Assembly: GCA_025917655.1 (NCBI GenBank)
Contig: CP084620.1
Coordinates: forward strand, 2,294,001 to 2,358,000
Direction of reading: 5' to 3'
Origin: Chlorella sorokiniana
Lineage: Eukaryota > Chlorophyta > Trebouxiophyceae > Chlorellales > Chlorellaceae
Length of the DNA: 64,000 bases
In this document: one piece after another, positions 12,501-22,079 of the stretch
How the letters are laid out: each line of letters begins with the position of its first letter
How positions within the stretch are numbered: position 1 is the first letter of the stretch
The notes under the pieces: model-generated
Told to the model about the DNA's origin: nothing
Seen by the model: only the letters and a program-made list of their open reading frames with translations
Databases searched by the model: none
Program-made: the position numbers and the translations under genes

Positions 12501-13598
12501 AGTGATGCGGATGGGCTGCGGCGCCGGGCGCAGGTTGGTGAGGAGTTGCTGGTGTGGTGTGATGTGCCGGCTCGCTCCAGTGTCCACGATCCAGTTGTCG
12601 CTGATGGTGTTGGAGGTGGTGGCGGCGGTGAAGGCGATGGCGCTGTACTGGGCGTTGACGCTGCGGTTGGAAGGCGGCGGGCGTTGGTTGAAGCGGCGGG
12701 CTTCCATGTCGCGGCGCTTCTTGTTGCACTCGTGGGCGTAGTGGCCAGGCTTGTGGCAGTAGAGGCAGGTGCCTTCGGCGTAGGCGCGGGCATCGCGGGA
12801 GGAGCGCTCGTCGACGCGGATGCCGAAGGTGCGTGGTGGGCCAAAGCTGGGTGGTGGACCGTTGAAGTTGGGCGGCCGCATGCGGGGGTTGCTGCTGCGG
12901 GGGCCACTGCCGCGAGGGCCGTTGTTGCGGTTGATGCCGTTGATGTTGCGGGGAGCGCCATTGCTGTTGGAGTGCCGGTCGTCGCGGCGAGGATGGAAGG
13001 AGGCCATCAGGGCTGAGTCGGAGCTGCGGATGACGTCGGGCTTGGCGCGGCGGTGCTCGGCTTGCAGAAGGTGGGGCAGGATGTCATCCACGGTGAATGT
13101 GCCGGCGGAGGCGGTGGTGGTTTCGATGACGGTGACGACTGTGTCGAAGGTGGAGGGCAGGCCAGCCAGGACTTGGCACGCCACGTCGATGTCTTCGACC
13201 TTGTGGCCGGCGGCGTTGAGCTGGTCTTGCAGGGCCTTGGCACGGTTGGTGAAGGCGGTGACGGTCTCGGTGGAGGCCATCTTCAGAGAGTTGAGCTCAC
13301 GGCGCAGTTGGAGCTTGCGTGCGAAGGACTTGGCGGCGAAGATGCCTTGCAGAGTGGTCCAGGCTTGGTTGGCCGTGGTGCAGCGCAGGATGGTTGGCTG
13401 GTGGTGGGGCTTGACGAGGAGGCCGATGTAGGAGAGGGCGAGCTCGTCTGCCTTGATGTCCTCGGGAGTTGTTGGGGCCTCGGTGCTGACGACGGTGTGC
13501 CAGCACTTCTTGGTGGTGAGGAAGAACTTCATGTTGGCTGCCCACACTGTGTAGTTGTCCCAGTCCAGCCGCTCAATGGACATGCCGTCTGTCGCCAT
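9552..13598 (-). CDS. copia Gag-Pol polyprotein, single frame
   Basis: 1348 residues. It makes the particle protein and the enzymes that copy and insert the element. Approximate order: gag (UBN2-like) 5-190; basic, glycine- and asparagine-rich linker 190-270; CCHC zinc knuckle CLYCHKPGHYAHEC near 277-290; aspartic protease DTGASRH near 338; integrase HHCC finger near 478-516; integrase core with acidic residues near 544 (TDLCG), 604 (SDNGGEF) and 641 (KAE); proline-rich linker near 720-790; RT from about 855 with YVDD near 1033; RNase H from about 1195 with DANHAGD and TEAEYMAA. I place the start at the ATG at 13598, since the seven codons upstream begin with TTG. All catalytic residues I can check are present. 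One frame for gag and pol is as in Drosophila copia, where splicing adjusts the Gag:Pol ratio. No splice site was assessed here. Confidence 0.95.
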   Translation of the reverse strand: MATDGMSIERLDWDNYTVWAANMKFFLTTKKCWHTVVSTEAPTTPEDIKADELALSYIGLLVKPHHQPTILRCTTANQAWTTLQGIFAAKSFARKLQLRRELNSLKMASTETVTAFTNRAKALQDQLNAAGHKVEDIDVACQVLAGLPSTFDTVVTVIETTTASAGTFTVDDILPHLLQAEHRRAKPDVIRSSDSALMASFHPRRDDRHSNSNGAPRNINGINRNNGPRGSGPRSSNPRMRPPNFNGPPPSFGPPRTFGIRVDERSSRDARAYAEGTCLYCHKPGHYAHECNKKRRDMEARRFNQRPPPSNRSVNAQYSAIAFTAATTSNTISDNWIVDTGASRHITPHQQLLTNLRPAPQPIRITFGNGSVGEATLIGDAYLQPNLDNLIKLTDVLYMPDAADNLLSVNRATQKGISFSFDRTGCQISMGNHMIAYGYTDATSNTYHLASRCLEPGSAAYALTIAYAARAHTPNLWHRRLGHLGYDNLAKLTTMATGISIDPSDFKATSADTCDACTLGKQHRQPFNASTSFTHKPLELLHTDLCGPMPVPSHGGSLYFMTILDDYTGYSHIAPLRRKSDAADFLKTTVNLLERQTGHTVKRIRSDNGGEFINNDLDTFYKSKGIQSETTVSYTPQQNGKAERLNRTLLDKARPMLAEYNLPKHLWAEAIVTANYLRNRSPTSAQDVTPYEMLHGTKPDLSHLRIFGARAYAHIPTALRSKLDAVSEPGRFIGYPTNTKGYKILLDNGSIVISRDVTFNEASSNLPKPILPETISLIDNDDTGDTESVGAPAEPEDPPSPPIALRRTERAAARRPASQWQDDAYRITSRATINIATATAEPTTLEEALQSPNADLWRSAMDEEIASLAANNTWTLQPTPPGVKPIPVKWVYKEKRDANGNIERYKARLVVKGFHQREGIDYDQVFAPVSKYSTLRTVLAIAADLDLEIHQLDIKTAFLNGKLDEDVYIQQPPGYHNGNHDQACKLNKALYGLKQASRAWHRTLKTEIESMGFTESAADPGLFIKLSSPPVYLLIYVDDILVITADTSMLSSIKKQIATAFDTRDLGPASFFLGIDIMRDRASKTIKLTQTRHTTDLLSKFSMDKSKPFDTPSSIAFKLTADGDPLDISEHPYSTLIGSLMYLASCTRPDIAQAVGALARYMSKPTTSHWTAAKHVLRYLAGTPDYGIIFSPSNATLDAYCDANHAGDIDTRRSTTGYVFTFKNGAITWSSRLQPTVASSTTEAEYMAAASAVKEALWLRKLFADLDLHIACIDIKSDSQSAIHMLKNPVISLRSKHIDIIHHFARERVIRGEVNFSYIPTDAMVADILTKPVPTNKFKYCRAAMGIA

Positions 13599-14540
13599 GC
13601 TGTCCACGCTTGTGTGCAACTGCTGACTGCTGACGGCTGGCGGCCGCTAGCAGGCACCTTGTGCCTCTGCTAGTGCGTGCTCGGAGGTGCCGCGGCAAGG
13701 GGTGCCGCAGATTGTGCCGCCGGAGATGGCTGGCGGAAAGGTGGGGAAGGTCGGTGCCTAAGAATAAGTAGCCGGTACGTGGCACACGAGGCCAGGCACC
13801 GAACGGGGAGCTGCGTGCCACACGTGGACAGCACAGCCCAGGCACCACCTTTGAGTAAATGTAACAGAAGTGGAGGAATAGACGGGAAAGGGGGCAGGAC
13901 AGATGTGGATGGCAGCGGCGCTCGACGGCGCTAGGGCACTGCCTGAAGGAGAGTGCCCAGGGGGGGCAAAGGCAGCGGCGCACTTAGGCGCTGGGGCACT
14001 GCCAATAACGGAGGGGCCAGAGGGGCGGAGCAGCGGCGCGCGGAGGCGCTAGGGCGCTGCTTGCACTTATCTTAAGTGGTTGTGTCAGCGTAGAGCTACG
14101 GCAGTGGGTTGAGGCAAAGTGGAAGTTTAGTAACTTGGCGGGAGGCGGGGTATCGAGCTGGTCACAAGTGACCCAACTCGCTTACTCAGCTGCCACACAG
14201 CTGCTCAAGCAGCTGTCTCTTTGCGAGCAGGTGCTGTCGAAAGCAGATTTAGGCTGCCGGAAAGCAGAATTGAGCTGTCGGCTGCTGGCTGGCAGCTAGG
14301 CAGCAAAAGGCGCTGGCTGTGCGAGCGAAAGGCGGCGCTGTGCGAGCGAAAAGGCGCTGCTATGTGCGAAATGTGCCGCAAGCAAAGGCGGGCTTAGTCT
14401 GAGAGGCTTCGGTCGAAGGCGCCGTTCCGGAGGTCGAGGCGGAAGTGCTCGCGAGTGGTGCGAGGGGCGCTGGCAGCGAGAAAAGGCGTCTGGGGTGACG
14501 GCAAGAGCGTGTGCCGGACTCAAGGGCAGAGGAGGGAGCT
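13599..14540 (-). other. copia 5' leader (untranslated)
   Basis: About 0.94 kb between primer site and gag start with no plausible gene. It holds two strong inverted repeats (a CAGCTGCT/AGCAGCTG pair and a GGTCAC/GTGACC pair) and three imperfect 58-bp direct repeats. In LTR elements this is where packaging and dimer signals usually lie. Same layout as 42565-43520. Confidence 0.85.
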
Positions 14541-14553
14541 GGGGCCCATAACC
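14541..14553 (-). other. Primer binding site, half initiator-tRNA-Met type
   Basis: On the minus strand the element reads GGTTATGGGCCCC immediately after the LTR end CA. Its complement GGGCCCATAACC is the 3' side of the anticodon loop and stem of eukaryotic initiator tRNA-Met. Drosophila copia uses the same inner tRNA site after tRNA cleavage. Every LTR-to-leader junction in the window, and every TRIM, has this site. Confidence 0.88.
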
Positions 14554-14903
14554 TGTTGGATGGAGGTAGTTACAAAGAGCGCAAGAGTATGAAAGAGGGC
14601 GCAGAATGGCGCTAAATAGGCTGGAGCAGCACAATGCTACTATTGGCATTATTCCGGCATATGCGGGGTAGTGTTTGTGGTAGTGGCATGACGGCGGGGC
14701 TCAGGTGCACAGAAATGCATGGCATGGGGGTCAATCAACTTAGAATAAAGTGGGAAAGCATAATCGAAGGGTGTCTGAGCATATTAGGCGGGTCAAGCTC
14801 ATGCATGACGAAAGGGTGTCCACGTCAGCAGCGTCTGCCACGTGGCAGCTGGGGAGATGTGCTGGTGTGCAGGCTGGACATGTGGCTCAGCCACATCTCA
14901 ACA
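14554..14903 (-). repeat. 5' LTR of the whole copia element
   Basis: 350 bp, subfamily A, differing from 9170-9522 only by a 3-base length difference. Followed by the target duplication CCCAC and then the interrupted plus-strand copia. Confidence 0.95.
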
Positions 14904-15333
14904 CCCACCAACAAGTTCAAGTACTGCCGCGCAGCTATGGGCATCGCCTGAGTGCAGCGGCTGTGCAGCCTGCGTGGGAGTGTTGAGATGTGGCTGAGCC
15001 ACATGTCCAGCCTGCACACCCGCAGCACATCTCCCCAGCTGCCACGTGGCAGACGCTGCTGACGTGGACACCCTTTCGTCATGCATGAGCTTGACCCGCC
15101 TAATATGCTCAGACACCCTTCGATTATGCTTTCCCACTTTATTCTAAGTTGATTGACCCCCATGCCATGCATTTCTGTGCACCTGAGCCCCGCCGTCATG
15201 CCACTACCACAAACACTACCCCGCATATGCCGGAATAATGCCAATAGTAGCATTGTGCTGCTCCAGCCTATTTAGCGCCATTCTGCGCCCTCTTTCATAC
15301 TCTTGCGCTCTTTGTAACTACCTCCATCCAACA
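14904..15333 (+). repeat. 3' tail and 3' LTR of the interrupted plus-strand copia
   Basis: 14904-14951 holds the final pol codons ([14 protein letters not shown] then stop). The purine tract GCGTGGGAG follows, and the LTR spans 14981-15333 (353 bp, TGTTGAG...CAACA). Subfamily A LTR. Confidence 0.93.
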
Positions 15334-15938
15334 GGTTATGGGCCCCAGCTCCCTCCTCTGCCCTTGAGTCCGGCACACGCTCTTGCCGTCACCCCAGACG
15401 CCTTTTCTCGCTGCCAGCGCCCTCGCACCACTCGCGAGCACTTCCGCCTCGACCTCCGGAACGGCGCCTTCGACCGAAGCCTCTCAGACTAAGCCCGCCT
15501 TTGCTTGCGGCACATTTCGCACATAGCAGCGCCTTTTCGCTCGCACAGCGCCGCCTTTCGCTCGCACAGCCAGCGCCTTTGCTGCCTAGCTGCCAGCCAG
15601 CAGCCGACAGCTCAATTCTGCTTTCCGGCAGCCTAAATCTGCTTTGACAAAGACTGCCGCAAAGAGACAGCTGCTTGAGCAGCTGTGTGGCAGCTGAGTA
15701 AGCGAGTTGGGTCACTTGTGACCAGCTCGATACCCCGCCTCCCGCCAAGTTACTAAACTTCCACTTTGCCTCAACCCACCGCCGTAGCTCTACGCCGACA
15801 CAACCACTTAAGATAAGTGCAAGCGGCGCCCTAGCGCCTCCGCGCGCCGCCGCTCCGCCCCTCTCGCCCCTCCGTCCGTTATTGGTGCCCCGGCGCCTAA
15901 GTGCGCGCCGCCTTTGCCCCCCGGGCACTCCCCCGTCG
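15334..15938 (+). mobile_element. copia primer site and leader fragment
   Basis: Directly after the LTR comes GGTTATGGGCCCC and about 0.6 kb of copia leader, so the LTR at 14981-15333 also serves as the 5' LTR of a second, truncated copy. This is the LTR-body-LTR-body arrangement left by recombination between LTRs. The leader stops at a TRIM LTR at 15939. No gene. Confidence 0.88.
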
Positions 15939-16751
15939 TGTTAAAAGCGCCAACCCGGAGGTTAATTAGTATGTGCCCATTTGTGGTGCCATATAGGGAC
16001 GTTGATCGTATTCCAACACTCCCCCGAGCAACGTTCCGTATGCTCGCTTCGTACCTAACCACGATCGTGAAGGCAGGGCTGCTCCCCCGCTTCCGAGTGG
16101 AGAAACGTTTTACAGGCCGGAAACCTGGATGTCCCGTGATGGGAATCGAACCCACAATCTGTGGGTGTATGTGACAACGCGCCCATCTAGCGCATTGGGG
16201 CCCATAACCTGTTAAAAGCGCCAACCCGGAGGTTAATTAGTATGTGCCCATTTGTGGTGCCATATAGGGACGTTGATCGTATTTCAACACTCCCCCGAGC
16301 AACGTTCCGTATGCTCGCTTCGTACCTAACCACGATCGTGAAGGCAGTGGCTGCTCCCCCGCTTCCGAGTGGAGAAACGTTTTACAGGCCGGAAACCTGG
16401 ATGTCCCGTGATGGGAATCGAACCCACAATCTGTGGGTGTATGTGACAGCGCGCCCATCTAGCGCATTGGGGCCCATAACCCGTTAAAAGCGCCAACCCG
16501 GAGGTTAATTAGTATGTGCCCATTTGTGGTGCCATATAGGGACGTTGATCGTATTCCAACACTCCCCCGAGCAACGTTCCGTATGCTCGCTTCGTACCTA
16601 ACCACGATCGTGAAGGCGTGGCCGCTCCCCGCTTCCGAGTGGAGAAACGTTTACTGTGTCGGAAACCCGGATGTCCCGTGATGGGAATCGAACCCACGAT
16701 CCGTAGGTGTATGTGACGGCGCGCCCATCTAGCGCATTGGGGCCCATAACC
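15939..16751 (-). mobile_element. TRIM array, three inner units, ending in a copia LTR
   Basis: Minus-strand TRIM LTRs at 15939-16018, 16210-16289 and 16482-16561 alternate with inner units. The last inner unit runs to its primer site (CATAACC) at about 16751 and then, instead of a TRIM LTR, a copia LTR begins at 16752. The two families are thus joined exactly at the shared primer site. All three inner units carry the tRNA-like segment. Confidence 0.9.
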
Positions 16752-17105
16752 TATTGGATGGAGGTAGTTACAAAGAGCGCAAGAGTATGAAAGAGGGCGC
16801 GAGAATGGCGCTAAATAGGCCGGAGCAAAGACAATGCTACTATTGGCATTATTCCGGCATATGCGGGGTAGTGTTTGTGGTAGTGGCATGACGGCGGGGC
16901 TCGGGTGCACGTAAATGCATGGCATTGGGGTCAATCAACTTAGAATAAAGTGGGAAAGCATAATCGAAGGGTGTCCGAGCATATTAGCTAAGTTGGGCTC
17001 ATGCATGACGAAAGGGTGTCCACGTCGGCAGCGCCGCCACGTGGCGGCTGGGGGAGATGTTTGCGGTGTGCAAAGCCGGACATGTGGCTCACCCACATCT
17101 CAACA
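16752..17105 (-). repeat. copia LTR (subfamily B)
   Basis: Minus-strand copia LTR of about 354 bp between a TRIM primer site and a copia pol end. It has the subfamily B marker GCCCAACTTAGC (read on the minus strand) where subfamily A has GCTTGACCCGCC. Confidence 0.88.
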
Positions 17106-18373
17106 CTCCCACGCAGCCGCACACGGCCCCGCCGCACTCGGCGATGCCCATAGTCGCGCGGGCAAGACTTGAACTTGTTGGTGGGCACGGGCTTGGTCGG
17201 GATGTCGCAACCATGGCATCGGTGGGGATGTAGCTGAAGTTGACTTCGCCACGGATGACGCGCTCGCGTGCAAAGTGGTGGATGATGTCGATGTGCTTGG
17301 AGCGAAGGGAGATGACCGGATTCTTCAGCATGTGAATGGCCGATTGGGCTGCCCGACTTGATGTCGATGCAAAGCGATGTGCGGTGTCCAGTCGGCGAAG
17401 AGCTTGCGCAGCCACAGTGCTTCCTTGACGGCGGAGGCGGCCGCCATGTACTCCGCCTTCGTAGTAGATGCGGCGACGGTTGGTTGCGTGCGTGAGCTCC
17501 AGTGATGGCGCCGTTCTTGAAGGTGAAGACGTAGCCGGTGGTGGAGCGGCGGGTGTCGATGTCGCCAGCATGGTTGGCGTCGCAGAGAGGCGTCGAGGGT
17601 AGCGTTGGACTTGGCCGAAGATGATGCCGTAGTCGTGGGTACCCGGCGAGGTAGCGCAAAGACATGCTTGGTCAGCGATCAAGTGGGAGGTGGTGGGCTT
17701 GGACATGTAGCGGGGCCGCTCCCACGGCTTGGGCGATGTCGGGTCTAGTGCGGGATGCCAGGTACATGAGGGAGCCGATGAGTGTGGAGTAGGGGTGCTC
17801 GAGATGTCCAGTGGGTCTCCGTCGGCGGTGAGCTTGAAGGCGATGTTTGAGGGTGTGTCGAAAGGCTTGGACTTGTCCATACCGAACTTGGACAAAGCAG
17901 GTCGGTGGTGTGACGGGTCCTGGGGTCGCCTTGATGGTCTTGGAGGCGCGGTCTCGCATGATGTCGATGCCCGTAAAGAAGGAGGCCGGGCCAAGGTCGC
18001 GGGTGTCGAAGGCGGTGGCTATTTGGTTCTTGATGGAGCTCAAGCATGGATGTGTCGGCGGTGATGACCAGGATGTCATCGACGTAGATGAGCAGTAGAC
18101 GGGTGGAGAGGAAAGCTTGATGAAGAGGCCGGGTCACTGTCGACTCGGTGAAGCCCATGGACTCAATCTCGGTCTTCGTGGTGCGATGCCGGGCTCGAGA
18201 AGCTTGCTTGAGTCCATAGAGGGCCTTGTTCGGCTTGCGTGTGCTTGGTCATGGTTGCCGTTGTGGTAGCCGGGAGGTTGCCGAATGTAGACGTCTTCGT
18301 CCCGGCTTGCCGTTGAGGAAGGCGGTCTTGATGTCGAGCCGGTGAATCTCCCGAGGTCCGGGTCGGCAAAGAA
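17106..18373 (-). mobile_element. copia pol fragment (RNase H and RT), degraded
   Basis: Minus-strand 3' half of pol from the C-terminal end through RNase H to the middle of RT (YVDD region near 18060-18090). Broken in more than ten places. It ends near 18370 at a short shared sequence, AATGGC, where the DNA switches to plus-strand gag. Confidence 0.88.
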
Positions 18374-18660
18374 TGGCGCTCCCCGCAACATCAACGGCAT
18401 CAACCGCAACAACGGCCCTCGTGGCGGTGGCCCCCGCAAAGAAGAACCCCCCCCGCATGCGGCCGCCCAACTTCAACGGTCCACCGCCCAACTTTGGCCC
18501 ACCACGCACCTTCGGCATCCGCGTCGACGAGCGCTCCTCCCGCGATGCCCGCGCCTACGCCGAAGGCACCCGCCTACCGCCACAAGCCTGGCCACTACGC
18601 CCACGAGTGCAACAAGAAGCGCCGCGACATGGAAGCCCGCCGCTTCAACCAACACTCCCC
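18374..18660 (+). mobile_element. copia gag fragment with zinc-knuckle region
   Basis: Plus-strand piece matching the gag linker (GAPRNINGINRNNGPRG) and the zinc-knuckle region to FNQ. Its neighbours on both sides are minus-strand pol and a poly(A) run, so this is a stray piece. Broken. Confidence 0.85.
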
Positions 18661-18665
18661 CAATC

Positions 18666-18666
<1 letters not shown>

Positions 18667-18698
<32 letters not shown>
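18667..18698 (+). repeat. Run of 32 A
   Basis: Unbroken A tract between a gag fragment and the inside of a TRIM. No other poly(A) of this kind occurs in the window, and neither neighbour has one in its other copies. There is no target duplication around it, so it is not clearly the tail of a retroposed RNA. An assembly or fill-in origin is possible. Confidence 0.9.
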
Positions 18699-18699
<1 letters not shown>

Positions 18700-18831
18700 A
18701 GCCCCGCCTTCACGATCGTGGTTAGGTACGAAGCGAGCATACGGAACGTTGCTCGGGGGAGTGTTGGAATACGATCAACGTCCCTATATGGCACCACTAA
18801 TGGGAACATACGAATTAACCTCCGGCTTGGG
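18699..18831 (+). mobile_element. TRIM fragment (inner 3' end and partial LTR)
   Basis: Matches the last part of the TRIM inner unit (from CAGCCCCGCCTTCACG) through the purine tract and an LTR beginning TGTTGG at 18762. The LTR stops before its end, where copia RNase H sequence starts. Confidence 0.88.
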
Positions 18832-21800
18832 CGATGTCGGGTCTAGTGCGGGATGCCAGGTACATGAGGGAGCCGATGAGTGTGGAGTAGGGGTGCTCGA
18901 GATGTCCGGTGGGTCTCCGTCGGCGGTGAGCTTGAAGGCGATGTTTGAGGGTGTGTCGAAAGGCTTGGACTTGTCCATACCGAACTTGGACAGCCAGGTC
19001 GGTGGTGTGACGGGTCCCGGGGGTCGCCTTGATGGTCTTGGAGGCGCGGTCTCGCATGATGTCGATGCCCGTAAAGAAGGAGGCCGGGCCAAGGTCGCGG
19101 GTGTCGAAGGCGGTGGCTATTTGGTTCTTGATGGAGCTCGGCATGGATGTGTCGGCGGTGATGACCAGGATGTCATCGACGTAGATGAGCAGTAGACCGG
19201 GTGGAGAGGAAAGCTTGATGAAGAGGCCTGGGTCACTGTCGACTCGGTGAAGCCCATGGACTCAATCTCGGTCTTCGTGGTGCGATGCCGTGCTCGAGAA
19301 GCTTGCTTGAGTCCATAGAGGGCCTTGTTCGGCCTTGCGTGTGCTTGGTCATGGTTGCCGTTGTGGTAGCCAGGAGGTTGCCGAATGTAGACGTCTTCGT
19401 CCGGCCTTGCCGTTGAGGAAGGCGGTCTTGATGTCGAGCTGGTGAATCTCCGTGTCCAGTCGGCAAAGAATGGCCAACACGGTGCGCAGTGGTGGAGTAC
19501 TTGGAGACAGGTGCAAACACTTGGTCGTAGTCGATGCCTTCGCGTTGGTGGAAGCCTTTGACGACGAGGCGGGCCTTGTAGCGCTCGATGTTGCCGTTGG
19601 CGTCGCGCTTCTCCTTGTAGACCCACTTGATCGGAATGGGCTTGACGCCGGAGGTGTAGGTTGCGGTGGTCCAGGTGTTGTTGGCGGCCGGGAAGCGATC
19701 TCCTCGTCCATGGCGGAGCGCCAAAGGTCGGCGTTGGGAGATTGCGTGGCTTCCTCCGTGGTGGTAGGCTCAGCTGTTGCGGTGGCGATGTTGATGGTGG
19801 CTCGAGAGGTGATGCGGTATGCGCCGTCCCGCCACGGGCTGGTCGGGCGCGCGCGCAGCCGGCACGCCTCGGTGCGCCGCAGTGGCGATGGGAGGAGAAG
19901 GTGGGTCTTCAGGCTCGGCCGGTGCTCCCACGGACTCGGTGTCGCCGGTGTCATCGTTGTCGAGGAGGGAGATGGTCTCTGGCAGGTTGGGCTTGGGCAG
20001 GCTGGTCTTGGGCGGTGCTTGGCTTGGGCAGACCGGGTCTTGGGCAGGTTGGAGCCGGTCTCATTGAAGGTGACATCGCGGCCGATGACGATGGAGCCGT
20101 TGTCCGCAGGATCTTGTAGCCCTTGGTGTTGGTCGGGTAGCCAATGAAGCGGCCGGGCTCGCCGACCGCATCGAGCTTGGAGCGAAGCGCCGTTGGAATG
20201 TGGGCGTAGGCACGGGCGCCAAAGATGCGCAGTGGGAGAGGTCAGGCTTGGTGCCGTGGAGCATCTCGTAGGGGGTGACGTCTTGGGCGTATGTTGGAGA
20301 GCGGTTGCGCAAGTAGTTGGCGGTGGCGATGGCTTCGCCCATAAGAACTTGGGCAGGGTTGTACTCGGCCGCATGGGGCGCGCCTTGTCCCGGCCAGGTG
20401 CGGTTGAGGCGCTCGGCCTTGCCGTTCGCCGGGGCGTGTAGGCGACGGTGGTCTCGACCGGATGCCCTTGGACTTGTAGAAGGTGTCCAGTCGTTGTTGA
20501 TGAACTCGCCGCCGTTGTCGAGCGGATGCGCTTGACGGTGTGGCCGGTTTGACACTCCAGCCAGGTTGATGGTGGTCTTCAGAAGTCACGGGCGTCGACT
20601 TGCGGCGCAAGGGAGCGATGTGAGAGTAGCCAGTGTAGTCATCCAGATGGTCATGAAGTACAGGCCGCCACCGTGGGAGGGGACTGGCATGGGACCGCAG
20701 AGGTCGGTGTGCAGCAGCTCCAGAGGCTTGTGGGTGAAGGAGGTGGAGGCGTTGAACGGTTGGCGATGTTGCTTGCCCAGTGGTGCAGGGCGTCGCAGTG
20801 TCCGCGCCGGTGGCTTTGAAGTCGGAGGGGTCGATGCCGATGCCGGTGGCCATGGTGGTGAGCTTGGCCAGGTTGTCGTAGCCGAGGTGGCCGAGGCGGC
20901 GGTGCCACAAAGTTGGGTGTGTCGGCGCGTGCGCGTAGGCGATGGTGAGGGCGTAGGCGGCGGAGCCCGGCTCGAGGCAAAGGGCCGGCCGTGTGGTAGG
21001 TGTGCTTGGTGGCGTCGGTGTAGCCGTAGGCAATCATGTGGTTGCCCATGGAGATCCGGGCGGCCGGTGCGGTCGAAGGAGAAGCCGATGCCCTTCGGGT
21101 AGCTCGGTTGACGGACAGGAGGTTGTCGGCGGCGTCGGGCATGTAGAGCACATCGGTGAGCTTGATCAGATTGTCGTGGTTGGGTCGCAGTACGCGTCGC
21201 CGATGAGGGTGGCCTCTCCGACGCCGCCGTTGCCGAAAGTGATGCGGATGGGTCGCGGCGCCGGGCGCAGTTGGTGAGGAGTTGCCGGTGTGGTGTGATG
21301 TGCCGGCTTGCTCCAGTGTCCACGATCCGCTTGTCGCCGATGGTGTTGGAGGTGGTGGCGGCGGTGAAGGCGATGGCGCCAGACCGGGCGTTGACGCCGC
21401 GGTTGGAAGGCGGCGGGCGTTGGTTGAAGCGGCGGGCTTCCATGTCGCGGCGCTTCTTGTTGCACTCGTGGGCGTAGTGGCCAGGCTTGTGGCGTAGAGG
21501 CAGTGTGCCTTCGGCGTAGGCGCGGGCATCGCGGGAGGAGCGCTCGTCGACGCGGATGCCGAAGGTGCGTGGTGGGCCAAAGTTGGGCGGTGGACCGTTG
21601 AAGCTGGGCGGCCGCATGCGGGGTTGTTTGCGGGGCCACCGCCACGAGGGCCGTTGTTGCGGTTGATGCCGTTGATGTTGCGGGGAGCGCCATTGCCGTT
21701 GGAGTGCCGGTCGTCGCGGCGAGGATGGAAGGAGGCCATCAGGGCCGAGTCGGAGCTGCGGATGACGTCGGGCTTGGCGCGGCGGTGCTCGGCTTGCGAA

Positions 21801-21842
21801 GGTGGGGCGAGATGTCATCCACGGTGGATGCGCCGAGCGGGG
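18832..21842 (-). mobile_element. copia gag-pol fragment, degraded (pol subfamily C)
   Basis: Minus-strand copy from RNase H through RT, integrase and protease into gag (zinc-knuckle region near 21450-21530). The linker between integrase and RT (about 19980-20055) has extra copies of a short L-P-K repeat, a mark of subfamily C. Broken in more than twenty places. It ends where it runs into a copia LTR at a GGGGGAGTGTT sequence. Confidence 0.9.
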
Positions 21843-22079
21843 GAGTGTTTGTGGTAGTGGCATGACGGCGGGGCTCACGTGCACGAAATGCATGGCATGG
21901 GGGTCAATCAACTTAGAATAAAGTGGGAAAGCATAATCGAAGGGTGTCCGAGCATATTAGGCGGGTCAAGCTCATGCATGACGAAAGGGTGTCCACGTCG
22001 GCGGCGCCTCGCCACGTGGCAGCTGGGGAGATGTTTGCGGGTGTGCAGGCTGGACATGTGGCTCACCCACATCTCAACA
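21843..22079 (-). repeat. Partial copia LTR (subfamily A)
   Basis: Inner and 5' part of a minus-strand LTR, ending CTCAACA. It starts inside the LTR at GGGGGAGTGTTTGTGG, where a normal copia LTR reads GGGGTAGTGTTTGTGG. The altered base is the one found in the TRIM purine tract, which suggests the join was made there. Confidence 0.82.

Larger units (their letters stand above)
9170..14903 (-). mobile_element. Whole-looking Ty1/copia element nested in another copia
   Basis: Complete parts in order on the minus strand: 5' LTR 14554-14903, primer site 14541-14553, leader to 13599, one gag-pol frame 13598-9552, purine tract CGTGGGAG next to 9522, 3' LTR 9170-9522. The target duplication CCCAC lies at 9165-9169 and 14904-14908, inside the C-terminal pol codons of the plus-strand copy around it. 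The two LTRs are alike except for a 3-base length difference, so the insertion is very young. It looks whole, and no break is visible in the frame. Confidence 0.95.
4282..15333 (+). mobile_element. Ty1/copia element, 5' end missing, interrupted by a TRIM and a second copia element
   Basis: Plus-strand copy with leader (4282-4571), gag, protease, integrase, RT and RNase H up to 9169, then resuming at 14904 and ending in a 3' LTR at 14981-15333. Inserts are a TRIM at 5474-5825 (duplication GCATC) and a whole copia element at 9170-14903 (duplication CCCAC). The 5' LTR is absent because the copy meets a minus-strand copy head to head at 4281/4282. The leader and gag start resemble the element entering at 62755 (subfamily B) rather than the whole copy. 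The gag half has some breaks and a short inner duplication. The stretch 5826-9169 is one uninterrupted frame. Confidence 0.92.

Noticed and set aside
11802-13016. Long frame of about 400 codons antisense to gag-pol (also 43688-44980 and 59625-60917, minus strand)
   Set aside because: It mirrors the coding strand of copia gag and protease. GC-rich third positions leave the opposite strand open. No known domain and no start context.
18667-18698. Poly(A) tail of a retroposed gene or LINE
   Set aside because: The sequence before it is a stray gag fragment and the sequence after it is mid-TRIM, with no target duplication.
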